A stretch of 64,000 nucleotides of DNA from Prevotella sp. E13-17 (lineage in GTDB: Bacteria; Bacteroidota; Bacteroidia; Bacteroidales; Bacteroidaceae). The position numbers and the translations under genes were made by a program. Below are positions 1 through 8,983 of this stretch, piece by piece; position 1 is the stretch's first letter, and every line of letters begins with the position of its first letter. The stretch spans positions 1,922,001-1,986,000 of the forward strand of contig NZ_CP091787.1 in NCBI RefSeq assembly GCF_022024035.1. Reading direction: 5' to 3'. Below the pieces are notes generated by a model. That model did no database searches. It was not told the DNA's origin and saw only the letters and a program-made list of their open reading frames with translations.

Positions 1-1182
1 CATCAACTGTTCGTAATCATTGAGGTCAACAACGGCATCGCGATAGCGATTAGCATTAAGCCTCACCTGTGCACGAACTAATAAATATGGAGCTGCTTCT
101 TTTAGCAAAGGACGGCTAAATTGCGCCAAACAACTATCAAGCAATGCCTGCTGAGCTATACTGTCATTTTGTTTTGCCTTACACTGTGATGCCATATAGA
201 ACAACTCGGCAGAACGTATTGGAGAATCAAACAACGACTGATATAAATCGTATGCCTCAGCATACTTGTTTTGTGCAAACAGAATTGTGCCCTTTTGATA
301 CAAATAATTAGGTTGTGGCGACAATTCATAAGCCATATTGATGTCGTGCATGGCATCCTCAAAACGACCATGTGAGTATGCCAGTTGAGCTCTGCTCACA
401 TAACCATCCGGTTCTTTAGGAAACTGTTTCAAAAAATCTGAAATAACCGAAGTGTAGGTCAAAGAGTCATGAGAGCCAGCAATAAGCAACATCAATTGCG
501 CCTGATTCAAATCGTCAGGGATGGCTTTCTTAATATGAACTGCTCGTAATGCCGGATCATTGAGACTCAGCCCTGTCATCTTTAACTGATTGGCAAAGGT
601 AGCAGCGACCGCATAAGCCAATGTGTCGCCATCACTATTCATAGGTTGCATCACTCCCAAAACCTTACCATTGTCATCTAACAAGGGACAGCCGACAAGG
701 TCTAAAGACGAGCGAAGCGACATCGTATAGTAAGTATAGTCTGTATTAAACGATTCCATTTTCTGAAGTTTCGCCTGCACCATGGACATCGAACCCTTAT
801 AAGACAAAATCCAACAATTAGAATTAACAGCTGGCTTTGCTGCTGCAAATTCTACAGATGGAGACTTCTTGATTGCAACCCGAAACTTGATAACGTCATA
901 TGTTTCGTTAGCACCCAGTATTTTTTCCACGTCCCATTCTTTTCCTGCATTATCTATTGCTACAGCCTTTGCTGCATTTTTAAAGGGTGCATAACTACTG
1001 ATCGCCTCACCATGCTCTCCTACAAAAAAACCGCTTGAGCTACCCAATAGTTCGCCATCGGCAGAGAAAGTCTTCAGTGTAAACACTGCCTTCGACATTT
1101 TTTTACTCCATGAGGGCTGTCCAGCCAAAACTGTCAGGCTTACACAGAAAAACAATATGATTGTCAACGAGTATTTCTTCAT
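1..1182 (-). CDS. Trypsin-like pseudo-protease with TPR repeats (3' end outside window)
   Basis: The frame is open from an ATG at 1182 to the window edge, so the C-terminus is missing. Residues 1-21 form a signal peptide (MKKYSLTIILFFCVSLTVLA). Residues 25-200 look like a trypsin/HtrA-like beta-barrel: GSSSGFFVGEHGEAI is followed by a GCPLLDDNGKVLGV segment. The catalytic positions are not kept: the usual NAH(V) reads SSYAP, and the GxSGGP serine loop reads LVGCPL. A binding or scaffold role is therefore more likely than proteolysis. The second half holds TPR-like helices (GYVSRAQLAYSHGRFEDAM, NYLYQKGTILFAQNKYAEA). It lies 21 bp downstream of recN on the same strand and is probably cotranscribed. 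It acts in the periplasm or envelope; the function is not known. Confidence 0.75.
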   Translation of the reverse strand, partial: MKKYSLTIILFFCVSLTVLAGQPSWSKKMSKAVFTLKTFSADGELLGSSSGFFVGEHGEAISSYAPFKNAAKAVAIDNAGKEWDVEKILGANETYDVIKFRVAIKKSPSVEFAAAKPAVNSNCWILSYKGSMSMVQAKLQKMESFNTDYTYYTMSLRSSLDLVGCPLLDDNGKVLGVMQPMNSDGDTLAYAVAATFANQLKMTGLSLNDPALRAVHIKKAIPDDLNQAQLMLLIAGSHDSLTYTSVISDFLKQFPKEPDGYVSRAQLAYSHGRFEDAMHDINMAYELSPQPNYLYQKGTILFAQNKYAEAYDLYQSLFDSPIRSAELFYMASQCKAKQNDSIAQQALLDSCLAQFSRPLLKEAAPYLLVRAQVRLNANRYRDAVVDLNDYEQLM

Positions 1183-1203
1183 CTTTTATCACTTTATATA
1201 CAA

Positions 1204-2874
1204 TTAATCATTTTCATTTATCTTCAGTAGCTGACGAGCATTTTCGATAGCTGCCGAACTAATATCACTACCGCTAAGCATTTGTGCTATTTCATTCACA
1301 CGTTCGTCATGATTCAGGCGTAACATATGACTTTTTGTTCCATTATCGGTTTCTTCCTTATACACCTTATAATGAGCGCATCCTTTTGCTGCAATCTGCG
1401 GCAGATGAGTAATGCTAATAACTTGACGACCATGATGGCCCATTTCCGACATCATCTGTGCCATCTGCTCTGCAATTTTCCCACTAACACCAGTGTCCAC
1501 TTCATCAAAGATGATGGTTGGCAACTTAACCACACCACTAATCAATGCTTTTAACGATAGCATCACACGGGCAATCTCGCCACCCGAAGCTACTTGTGAA
1601 ATGGGTAACAAAGGAGTTGAGGCATTTGCACTAAAGAGAAAAGCCACGCGATCCTGACCTTTCGGTCCCAGATCAGCCTTATCTATTTGAATTTGAAACG
1701 TAACGCGCGGCATCCCCAACAATTGCAAACTTGCAATCATCTGTTTGTAAATAAGACGAGAGGCTTCTAATCGCTTCTTGGTTAGTTCCTCAGCTAATTG
1801 CTTTGCCACATCGCGCTCTTCTGACAAACGCTGTTCTAATGAAGATAGAGATTCATCACTATTATCAATGGCGTCCAGTTGTCTTTTTAAATTGTCACGC
1901 AGAGAAAACAGTTCGTCAATGGTCTCTACACGGTGTTTTTTTTCTAGATCATAGATTTTATCCAGGCGCGCATTCACTTGATCAAGTTCAGCTGGATCAA
2001 AATCCACATCCTCCAGCTGTCCACTTACATCCGTTGCGACGTCTTTAGCTTCAATATAACAAGAATTCAAGCGTTCTGCCAAATCCTTTAATTCAGGTAA
2101 TACATGTTCAATGGAACGCAAAGAAGATGCAGCTTTTCGCAATGCGCCAACAGCACCCACAGACTCATTCATCAACAATGTATCTGCCTCATAAAGAGCC
2201 TGCTTAATATCCTCAGCATGCGTCATGCGTTCCTGTTTCTGTTCCAACTCATCTTGCTCTCCATCAACAAGCCTGGCAGCGTCAAGTTCATTATATTGAA
2301 ATCGGAGAAAGTCGGCCTGCTGCTGATTGCGTGCAATTTCCTGACGCATATTTTCGAGTTCACATTCTGTGGCATGCATTCTCTCATAGCTTTCACGATA
2401 ACGTCTCATCAAGGATTCATCATCTGCCACGATGTCGATTACTTCAAGTTGGAAATCTTGTTTTCCCAAAAGCAAATTTTGGTGCTGAGAATGGACATCT
2501 ACAAGTTGATCGCCCAACTCCTTCATCAAGGATAATGCCACCGGCTCGTCATTAATAAATGCACGACTCTTTCCAGCAGATGTCAGCTCACGTCGAACAA
2601 TTGTATCATCACCGTCATATTCTAAATCATTCTGATCGAAAAAAGCTTTCATCTCATAGCGTGACAAATCAAAATGTGCTTCAATGACACACTTCTCTGC
2701 CCCCTGTTTGATAGACTTAGAGTCTGCACGCTGACCAAGAAGAAGTCCAATGGCCCCTAAGATAATACTCTTTCCAGCGCCAGTCTCACCCGTAATGACC
2801 GAAAAGCCCGATTCAAAGCTAATGTCAAGCTGGTCAATTAAGGCATAGTTTTTAATATATAACTGTTTCAGCAT
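1204..2874 (-). CDS. recN: DNA repair protein RecN
   Basis: RecN is an SMC-like ATPase that acts at DNA double-strand breaks. The protein is 556 residues, the normal size. The Walker A motif GETGAGKS is at residues 29-36. A long coiled-coil region follows, then the ABC signature ASGGEIARVMLSLK at about 428 and Walker B TIIFDEVDTGVSG at about 450. I chose the ATG at 2874 (MLKQLYIKNYALID) because the frame extends upstream only through a promoter: TAtcTTTG lies at 2895-2902 on this strand. The pseudo-protease gene follows after 21 bp. Confidence 0.96.
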   Translation of the reverse strand: MLKQLYIKNYALIDQLDISFESGFSVITGETGAGKSIILGAIGLLLGQRADSKSIKQGAEKCVIEAHFDLSRYEMKAFFDQNDLEYDGDDTIVRRELTSAGKSRAFINDEPVALSLMKELGDQLVDVHSQHQNLLLGKQDFQLEVIDIVADDESLMRRYRESYERMHATECELENMRQEIARNQQQADFLRFQYNELDAARLVDGEQDELEQKQERMTHAEDIKQALYEADTLLMNESVGAVGALRKAASSLRSIEHVLPELKDLAERLNSCYIEAKDVATDVSGQLEDVDFDPAELDQVNARLDKIYDLEKKHRVETIDELFSLRDNLKRQLDAIDNSDESLSSLEQRLSEERDVAKQLAEELTKKRLEASRLIYKQMIASLQLLGMPRVTFQIQIDKADLGPKGQDRVAFLFSANASTPLLPISQVASGGEIARVMLSLKALISGVVKLPTIIFDEVDTGVSGKIAEQMAQMMSEMGHHGRQVISITHLPQIAAKGCAHYKVYKEETDNGTKSHMLRLNHDERVNEIAQMLSGSDISSAAIENARQLLKINEND

Positions 2875-2894
2875 TTTCTTATTCTTTTGCTTTG

Positions 2895-2902
2895 CAAAGA
2901 TA
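2895..2902 (-). promoter_or_regulatory. Bacteroidetes -7 box for recN
   Basis: TAtcTTTG on the minus strand, 20 nt upstream of the recN ATG, with a weak ATTG at the -33 position. It excludes the longer recN start upstream. Confidence 0.6.
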
Positions 2903-2996
2903 CTACTTTTTATTCTAATAAGCAATTGTCGCCTGTTTTTATGCTAATTTGGCAAGAAAAAACTACCTAAATGTAGGTAATCTCAAAAAATATCAG

Positions 2997-3004
2997 TACC
3001 TTTG
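2997..3004 (+). promoter_or_regulatory. -7 box for the Fe-S scaffold-like operon
   Basis: TAccTTTG followed by GC, 38 nt before the start codon at 3043. No good TTTG is seen at the -33 position. Confidence 0.55.
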
Positions 3005-3042
3005 CAGCACAATACACATATTTTATTATAAAATAGGTTACA

Positions 3043-3744
3043 ATGATTTATTCTAAGGAAGTTGAAAACATGTGCGTTGTGGCAAAAGGCCCCAACCACG
3101 GTCCTGCCCCCATCCCCGAAGAGGGAAAGTGGATTCAGGCCAAAGAGATCAAGGACATTTCGGGCTATACCCACGGTATTGGCTGGTGCGCTCCTCAGCA
3201 GGGTGCCTGCAAACTGAGCCTGAACGTAAAAGACGGCGTTATTCAGGAAGCTCTTGTTGAGACCATCGGTTGCACAGGTATGACTCACTCTGCTGCTATG
3301 GCTTCTGAGATTCTGCCTGGCAAGACCATCCTCGAGGCTCTTAACACAGACCTCGTTTGCGATGCCATCAATACTGCTATGCGTGAGTTGTTCCTGCAGA
3401 TCGTTTACGGACGTACACAGAGTGCATTCTCTGAAGGTGGCCTGGTTATTGGCGCTGGTTTGGAAGACTTGGGTAAGGGTCTGCGTTCACAGACTGGTAC
3501 TCTCTATGGCACAGTTGCTAAGGGCACCCGCTACTTGGAGTTGACCGAGGGTTACATCACCAAGCAGTTCTTGGATAAAGACAATCAGGTTTGCGGTTAC
3601 GAATATGTACACCTGGGCAAGATGATGGAAGCCATTAAGGACGGCATGGACGCCAACGAGGCTGTTAAGAAGTTCACAGGTTCATACGGTCGTACCACTG
3701 CTGAGCAGGGAATTGTTAAGGCTATTGACCCACGTAAAGAGTAA
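3043..3744 (+). CDS. Iron-sulfur cluster assembly scaffold-like protein (NifU-N/IscU-like)
   Basis: A 233-residue protein with an IscU/NifU N-domain-like core. Cysteines stand at 11, 49, 56 and 77, and ETIGCTGMTHSAAMASE (73-89) resembles the cluster-binding cysteine loop of IscU proteins. It is always worth reading with the next gene, because this pair is a recurring two-gene unit in anaerobic Bacteroidales, where it is annotated as scaffold plus GGGtGRT protein. An alternative start is MCVVAKG at 3070. Codon use is strongly biased (GCT, CGT, GGT, CTG), unlike the flanking genes, which suggests high expression. The biochemical role is inferred from the fold only. Confidence 0.8.
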   Translation: MIYSKEVENMCVVAKGPNHGPAPIPEEGKWIQAKEIKDISGYTHGIGWCAPQQGACKLSLNVKDGVIQEALVETIGCTGMTHSAAMASEILPGKTILEALNTDLVCDAINTAMRELFLQIVYGRTQSAFSEGGLVIGAGLEDLGKGLRSQTGTLYGTVAKGTRYLELTEGYITKQFLDKDNQVCGYEYVHLGKMMEAIKDGMDANEAVKKFTGSYGRTTAEQGIVKAIDPRKE

Positions 3745-3758
3745 GGAGGATAGAAATT

Positions 3759-4772
3759 ATGATTAGAAAAGTATCATTCGAGAGCTACGAGCGTCGCATC
3801 AACCAGGTGCTGGCTGCTCTGAAGGAGAACGGCATCAATAGCATTGAAGAAGCTAACGAGATTTGCGAGAAGGCTGGCGTTGATCCCTACCAGATGTGTG
3901 AAGAGACCCAGCGTATCTGCTTTGAGAACGCAAAATGGGCATATGTATGCGGTGCTGCCATCGCAATCAAGAAGGGTGTGAAGAGCGCTGCCGAGGCTGC
4001 CGAAGCCATTGGTATTGGTCTGCAGAGTTTCTGTATCCCTGGTTCTGTTGCAGACGACCGTAAGGTTGGTTTGGGCCACGGTAACCTGGCTGCTCGTCTG
4101 TTGCGTGAGGAGACAGAGTGCTTCGCATTCCTGGCTGGCCACGAGTCATTCGCTGCTGCCGAGGGTGCTATCAAGATTGCTGAGAAGGCAAACAAAGTAC
4201 GCAAGAAGCCTCTTCGCGTTATCTTGAACGGTCTGGGTAAGGACGCTGCTATGATTATCAGCCGTATCAATGGTTTCACATACGTACAGACACAATTCGA
4301 CTACTATACTGGCGAGGTAAAGGTAGTGAAGGAAGTTGCCTATTCAGACGGTCCTCGTGCCAAAGTAAAGTGCTATGGTGCAGACGATGTTCGTGAAGGT
4401 GTAGCTATCCTGTGGAAGGAGAACGTAGATGTATCAATCACTGGTAACTCTACCAACCCAACTCGTTTCCAGCATCCTGTTGCAGGTACCTATAAGAAGG
4501 AGCGCGTGCTCGCTGGCAAGCCTTACTTCTCTGTAGCCTCTGGTGGTGGTACTGGTCGTACTCTGCACCCCGACAATATGGCTGCCGGTCCTGCATCATA
4601 CGGTATGACCGACACACTGGGTCGTATGCACTCTGATGCTCAGTTCGCAGGTTCTTCATCAGTTCCTGCACACGTAGAGATGATGGGCTTCCTGGGTATT
4701 GGTAACAACCCAATGGTAGGTGCTACCGTATCAATCGCTGTAGAGATTGACCTCGCACTGAATAAGAAATAA
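3759..4772 (+). CDS. GGGtGRT protein
   Basis: A 337-residue cytosolic protein that carries the family signature SVASGGGTGRTLHPDN at about residues 257-272. The family is named after this motif and has no established function. Glycine-rich segments and conserved FLAGHESFAAAEGAIK and LNGLGKDAAMIISRINGF stretches suggest nucleotide or cofactor binding, which is inference. It starts 14 bp after the scaffold-like gene behind a strong ribosome-binding site (AAGGAGGA), shares that gene's biased codons, and is followed by a clear terminator. The two genes form an isolated bicistronic operon. Confidence 0.85.
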   Translation: MIRKVSFESYERRINQVLAALKENGINSIEEANEICEKAGVDPYQMCEETQRICFENAKWAYVCGAAIAIKKGVKSAAEAAEAIGIGLQSFCIPGSVADDRKVGLGHGNLAARLLREETECFAFLAGHESFAAAEGAIKIAEKANKVRKKPLRVILNGLGKDAAMIISRINGFTYVQTQFDYYTGEVKVVKEVAYSDGPRAKVKCYGADDVREGVAILWKENVDVSITGNSTNPTRFQHPVAGTYKKERVLAGKPYFSVASGGGTGRTLHPDNMAAGPASYGMTDTLGRMHSDAQFAGSSSVPAHVEMMGFLGIGNNPMVGATVSIAVEIDLALNKK

Positions 4773-4791
4773 TAAGCCAATTATATACGAT

Positions 4792-4836
4792 AAGGAAGTC
4801 TGCTGTTTACAATAGGCAGACTTCCTTTTTTCTTTT
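4792..4836 (+). terminator. Rho-independent terminator of the scaffold/GGGtGRT operon
   Basis: A perfect 12-bp stem, AAGGAAGTCTGC (4792-4803) with GCAGACTTCCTT (4816-4827), a 12-nt loop, then a T-rich tail. Confidence 0.9.
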
Positions 4837-4852
4837 TCATCAACAGACAGTA

Positions 4853-6091
4853 ATGAAACGACTACTCTATCTGCTTATACTTATCCCCGCCTTGACAAGT
4901 GCACATCATCAAATTTTCTCGCCCAACGTCAAGTCACTCGAAGTTATCCTCAACGACGACTTCACAGCCCTACCCGTGCTACAATTGGGCAGCGACGATT
5001 ACCTGCAGATAGGTTTTGACGAACTGTCACATAACTACCACCGTTACGTTTGCCACCTGGAGCCATGCAATCCAGACTGGACACCGGTAGAAGGAATTTT
5101 CGAAAGCGACTGGTTAGTAGGATTCAATGACACGCCCATTGAAGATTACGAGAACTCAATCAATACACATACGCTCTATACCCACTACAGTTTTCGATTT
5201 CCTAATTCACAATGTAATATCAAACAAAGCGGAAACTATCGTCTTTACATCAATGATGAAGATCTAGACGGAGAAACTATTGCCATTATAGAGTTCAGGG
5301 TATTAGAATCGTTGATGAATGTTGGCCTCGGTATAACAACGAATACCGACATTGACTTTAACAAAAGCCATCAGCAGGTCAACATGACTATCAACTATAA
5401 CAGTATCCATGTGACTCGTCCTGACGAGCAACTACAAACCTTTGTCCTACAAAACGGGTGTGAAGGAAACATGAAAGAGAACATTGCACCCAACTACATC
5501 ACGCCTAAAAGTCTGCGTTGGGAGCACAATCGGCAACTTATATTTGAAGCGGGCAACGAATACCATAAGTTTGAGCTACTAGATCCCAGTCATACCACAA
5601 TGGGATTAGCATCCGTCTTTTGGGACGAGGACAACGAGGCCTATCACGCCGTACCCTTTCCCTGCTCTATGCAATCCAGCTATATTTACGATGAAGATGC
5701 GAACGGAGCCTTTTTGCTTCGCAACAGTGACAACTACGAAGCGACCCGCACATCTGAGTATGTCTTTGTTCATTACCTCCTAAAAGCGGAACGTCCATAC
5801 GACAATGCCCAAATTGTCATTGACGGACGATGGACATCAGAAGATAAAGATTACTACACCATGAGCTACGATGAGAAAGAAAAAGCATATCATGCCACCA
5901 TCATGCAGAAACTTGGATACTATAACTATCGGTTTCTGATGAAGGACATGGACGGAACCACCCATCTTGTTCCCGAGGAAGGTTCATTCTTCCAGACAGA
6001 AAATACGTACCAAGCGTTGGTTTATTATCGTGGTAGCGGTGAACGAATATGGCGCCTCGTTGGTTACCAACAAAAGACATTCCGACTTTAA
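4853..6091 (+). CDS. Type IX secretion plug-like protein (DUF5103)
   Basis: A 412-residue protein with a signal peptide (MKRLLYLLILIPALTSA) followed by YLQIGFDELSHNYHRYVCHL, SDWLVGFNDTPIEDYENS and YTHYSFRFPNSQ, all typical of the DUF5103/T9SS plug family. In Flavobacterium the plug protein closes the idle SprA translocon at the outer membrane. It matches the CHU_C-type T9SS cargo at 26431. The stop codon overlaps the stop of the convergent AraC-type gene (TTAA at 6088-6091), so there is no room for a separate terminator. Confidence 0.85.
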   Translation: MKRLLYLLILIPALTSAHHQIFSPNVKSLEVILNDDFTALPVLQLGSDDYLQIGFDELSHNYHRYVCHLEPCNPDWTPVEGIFESDWLVGFNDTPIEDYENSINTHTLYTHYSFRFPNSQCNIKQSGNYRLYINDEDLDGETIAIIEFRVLESLMNVGLGITTNTDIDFNKSHQQVNMTINYNSIHVTRPDEQLQTFVLQNGCEGNMKENIAPNYITPKSLRWEHNRQLIFEAGNEYHKFELLDPSHTTMGLASVFWDEDNEAYHAVPFPCSMQSSYIYDEDANGAFLLRNSDNYEATRTSEYVFVHYLLKAERPYDNAQIVIDGRWTSEDKDYYTMSYDEKEKAYHATIMQKLGYYNYRFLMKDMDGTTHLVPEEGSFFQTENTYQALVYYRGSGERIWRLVGYQQKTFRL

Positions 6092-8538
6092 TTCTTTTTA
6101 GACCTATACTCTTTTGGAGTCATCTTATATTCATGGAAGAAATTTCCAATGAAATAATTTGGAGTATAGAAGCCGCACTCCTTGGCTATATTCTCTATAG
6201 AGAAGTTGGTGGTTCGCAACAGGTTTGCTGCACGTTGCAGACGAAAGATGCGTGCAAGTTCTCGTGGATTCTTATAAAGCTCGCTCGACATCAACTCATA
6301 CAGTCGCACGACACTTACGTCACATAGCTGACTTAGCCTCTGCATCGTAAGCGAACGCTTGTCCTGCTGATGTACAAAAGGAGTGATCTTCAGCATGACA
6401 GCAATAAACTCTGGCGACAGTTTTGTGTTCGTATCACGCATATTAGCCATCAAATCATCCTGCGTAGGCATCAGTACTTCGGCAGAGAAAGAATCACATC
6501 GCTCAACAAATGAACAAATCTTTCTTATCATTTCACCTTCTGCATTGGCCCGACGCACACGCAAGCGAGTGTTTTTATTGTAGATGACGAAGTTAAAAAT
6601 CACCAGTGCAAAGACAATTATGCCAAGAAAGATATGTACCACCTGAGTCTGCCACCAAGGTTGACTGACGCGAATTTTCCACTTGAAGGGTTCACCCTCC
6701 CAAAGGTCTGGAAACATTGAAGCCTGAACTTCCAAAGTATAATCTCCTGGCTGCAATCCGAGAAGAGTCAGATGAAGCCGTCCCTGAATATCCACCTGCT
6801 GATGTTCGTCGTTATAAAAGAATGTCTGCCATTCACCTTGATGATCCAATCCGTGCACTCTGACACGGTAATAAGTCTGTAGTGGACGAAAATAGTTCAA
6901 CGCAGAGAAGGTCAGCGCCAGTGAGTTTTGATCACTGTTCAAATTAATTTCTGTGGCTCGTGTAAACGCCTGATCAATGACGACATTCCCGCCTATTACC
7001 TCTCCTGGCAAGACATTAGTCCCATTCACCTGTAGCCGTGTCATTTTCGGATAAAGCTTATGAGGCTTTCTGTCGTTGATAATCCCAAACGAGTCTGGGT
7101 GAAATGCAACTATATGATCCAGTCCCTCCATCAAAATGGTGCCATCATTCAGAGATATAGCTCGATTATTCTCGAAGGACTCTATAGGAATATAGTCGAG
7201 AGCCGTAAAGCTATTGATAAACACAGGCTCTTCATGGTCTATCATAATATAAGAGATACCGGCAGATGTCGATACCCAGATGTCATGGTTTTTATCTTCC
7301 ACAACAGCATGAATAACATTATTTGGAAGCCCATCTTGCTTGGTGAAAACGATTGGTTTCTCATTCTCTGAGCGATATAAATAAAGCCCACGCATGGTTC
7401 CCTGCCATCTCCATTCGCGACTATCCCGATATAAACAGTTTGCAGCAATACCCCGGAAATCTATGTTTGGCTGCGGTATCCGCTCAAGAATCTTACTATA
7501 ATCGGCACATTTCGGATGCTCTCTACGGTAAATATGGAAGGGAGACGCCATAGGACCAGAATAAAGGACGCCCCTTTTCTCTGTGCCTATCCACATACCA
7601 CCCTGGCGATCGAAAGACAGCATATTACAATCTGTTACCAACGGCGTACCATCCATCAAGGTAAATTCCTTGATATGTTCTACTTTTCTGGTAGCAATAT
7701 CATAAATCCAATAGCCATAAGTACTTGGTATGTAAAGTTTATCGTCCTTCAACGCGAAATTATTCAGACGATAAGGACATTCTGTCAAGGTTGTCCACTT
7801 CCTGTTCTTTACATCAAAATAGAGTAAGATGGAGCCCTGTTCACCTTGGCGTATTTGGAAGAAACCATTCTCATATCTGAGGAGTACAGACGTTTTCTTG
7901 TATTTACCGACGCAGTCAGCACCATAAGCTTTCTTACGAAACATCAACCGACCTGTTTTTATACTTTGCCCAACCACCTCGCCATCGTCAAAGAATGTCA
8001 GGAGTATGTTTCCAATGACATCCAAATCCTGAAGGTTTTTATTTGAGTAAAGACGATGGTATTTATTTTCATCTACAGAAAACAGCCCTTTGGCGGTGAC
8101 CATCCAAACCGATCCCAGTGTATCTACAAACAAGTCATTCACGGCATCTCTACAGCCCATCTCACGTATTACGCTGTCCACATTTTCCACAAAATGTTCC
8201 AGCATCATATCCACACAAGTCACCGTCCCTTGGTTTTTCAGCCAAACATGATGTCTGTTGTCAAAATATAACTGATAATAACCGTGATAAGCAGGCAACA
8301 AGTATTGATAATCTGGCCTAGTATCGATATGTGTAAAACTAACGCCATCAAAGAAATTCAAGTTGCCAAGGGTTGAAATAATCATTCGTCCCGTCTTGGT
8401 ACAGACAACAATCTGAGCACTATTGTCTGCCAAATCGTTAGCTGCATTCAGAAATTTAAATTGTCTATCCGTCTCCGCTGCATTCGCAAACAACGGGAAC
8501 ACAAGTATCAGAAATAAGTATAAGGTTCGCAGCTTCAT
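6088..8538 (-). CDS. Membrane AraC-family regulator with sensor propeller and Y_Y_Y domain
   Basis: An 816-residue one-piece sensor-regulator. It has a signal peptide or anchor (MKLRTLYLFLILVFPLFANA), an N-terminal propeller-like sensor region, a Y_Y_Y domain at about 545-610 (YYRVRVHGLDHQGEWQTFF), one membrane helix at about 640-662 (FLGIIVFALVIFNFVIY), then an AraC-type HTH at about 730-812 (IENIAKECGFYTPNYFIGNF). Hybrid two-component systems of Bacteroidetes share the sensor half but carry kinase and receiver domains, which are absent here. The start at 8538 is set by a -7 box at 8560-8567; a longer frame to 8589 would begin upstream of the promoter. The target genes are not evident. Confidence 0.85.
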   Translation of the reverse strand: MKLRTLYLFLILVFPLFANAAETDRQFKFLNAANDLADNSAQIVVCTKTGRMIISTLGNLNFFDGVSFTHIDTRPDYQYLLPAYHGYYQLYFDNRHHVWLKNQGTVTCVDMMLEHFVENVDSVIREMGCRDAVNDLFVDTLGSVWMVTAKGLFSVDENKYHRLYSNKNLQDLDVIGNILLTFFDDGEVVGQSIKTGRLMFRKKAYGADCVGKYKKTSVLLRYENGFFQIRQGEQGSILLYFDVKNRKWTTLTECPYRLNNFALKDDKLYIPSTYGYWIYDIATRKVEHIKEFTLMDGTPLVTDCNMLSFDRQGGMWIGTEKRGVLYSGPMASPFHIYRREHPKCADYSKILERIPQPNIDFRGIAANCLYRDSREWRWQGTMRGLYLYRSENEKPIVFTKQDGLPNNVIHAVVEDKNHDIWVSTSAGISYIMIDHEEPVFINSFTALDYIPIESFENNRAISLNDGTILMEGLDHIVAFHPDSFGIINDRKPHKLYPKMTRLQVNGTNVLPGEVIGGNVVIDQAFTRATEINLNSDQNSLALTFSALNYFRPLQTYYRVRVHGLDHQGEWQTFFYNDEHQQVDIQGRLHLTLLGLQPGDYTLEVQASMFPDLWEGEPFKWKIRVSQPWWQTQVVHIFLGIIVFALVIFNFVIYNKNTRLRVRRANAEGEMIRKICSFVERCDSFSAEVLMPTQDDLMANMRDTNTKLSPEFIAVMLKITPFVHQQDKRSLTMQRLSQLCDVSVVRLYELMSSELYKNPRELARIFRLQRAANLLRTTNFSIENIAKECGFYTPNYFIGNFFHEYKMTPKEYRSKKN

Positions 8539-8559
8539 AACATTATATTGTAGATGCTG

Positions 8560-8567
8560 CAAAGATA
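8560..8567 (-). promoter_or_regulatory. -7 box for the AraC-type regulator
   Basis: TAtcTTTG on the minus strand, 21 nt upstream of the start codon at 8538. Confidence 0.6.
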
Positions 8568-8655
8568 CATAAAAATTTATATAATGCAAAAATATTATTA
8601 TGAAAGTTTTTCAATTGAATCAGCAAGCCCAAAATTGATATTAACAGCCTTTAAA

Positions 8656-8675
8656 GAAAAAAGGGCTTACGCCCT
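8656..8675 (-). terminator. Terminator after tRNA-Gly
   Basis: AGGGC-GTAA-GCCCT hairpin followed by T6 on the minus strand, directly downstream of tRNA-Gly. Confidence 0.8.
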
Positions 8676-8685
8676 AAGGATATCG

Positions 8686-8758
8686 AGCGGAATACGGGAC
8701 TCGAACCCGCGACCCTCGGCTTGGGAAGCCAATGCTCTACCAACTGAGCTAATTCCGC
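8686..8758 (-). tRNA. tRNA-Gly (anticodon CCC)
   Basis: A 73-nt cloverleaf. The acceptor GCGGAAT pairs with ATTCCGC, the anticodon stem is TTGGC/GCCGA with loop TTCCCAA, and the T arm is GCGGGTTCGAGTCCCGT. CCA is not encoded. It lies downstream of tRNA-Thr on the same strand, but an apparent terminator stands between them. Confidence 0.97.
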
Positions 8759-8772
8759 AAATAACATAAAAG

Positions 8773-8794
8773 AAAAAGGGACTTTCTACGTCCC
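8773..8794 (-). terminator. Terminator-like hairpin between tRNA-Thr and tRNA-Gly
   Basis: GGGAC-GTAGAAA-GTCCC followed by T5 on the minus strand, just after tRNA-Thr. tRNA-Gly transcription would need read-through, processing, or its own promoter, which I cannot see. Confidence 0.65.
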
Positions 8795-8819
8795 GCATTC
8801 ATATCCCATTTTCAAATGG

Positions 8820-8892
<73 letters not shown>

Positions 8893-8916
8893 CTGCTCCT
8901 TTTGTTTTTGCAGCTG

Positions 8917-8948
8917 CAAAGGTAATCATTTTTTTGTTATCCAACAAA
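8917..8948 (-). promoter_or_regulatory. Promoter of tRNA-Thr
   Basis: Minus-strand -33 TTTG (8945-8948), 20 nt, then -7 TAccTTTG (8917-8924). This is a textbook Bacteroidetes promoter 24 nt before the tRNA. Confidence 0.8.
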
Positions 8949-8983
8949 TATAATCGCTACTTTTTCGCCGTCAACGGTCTTTT

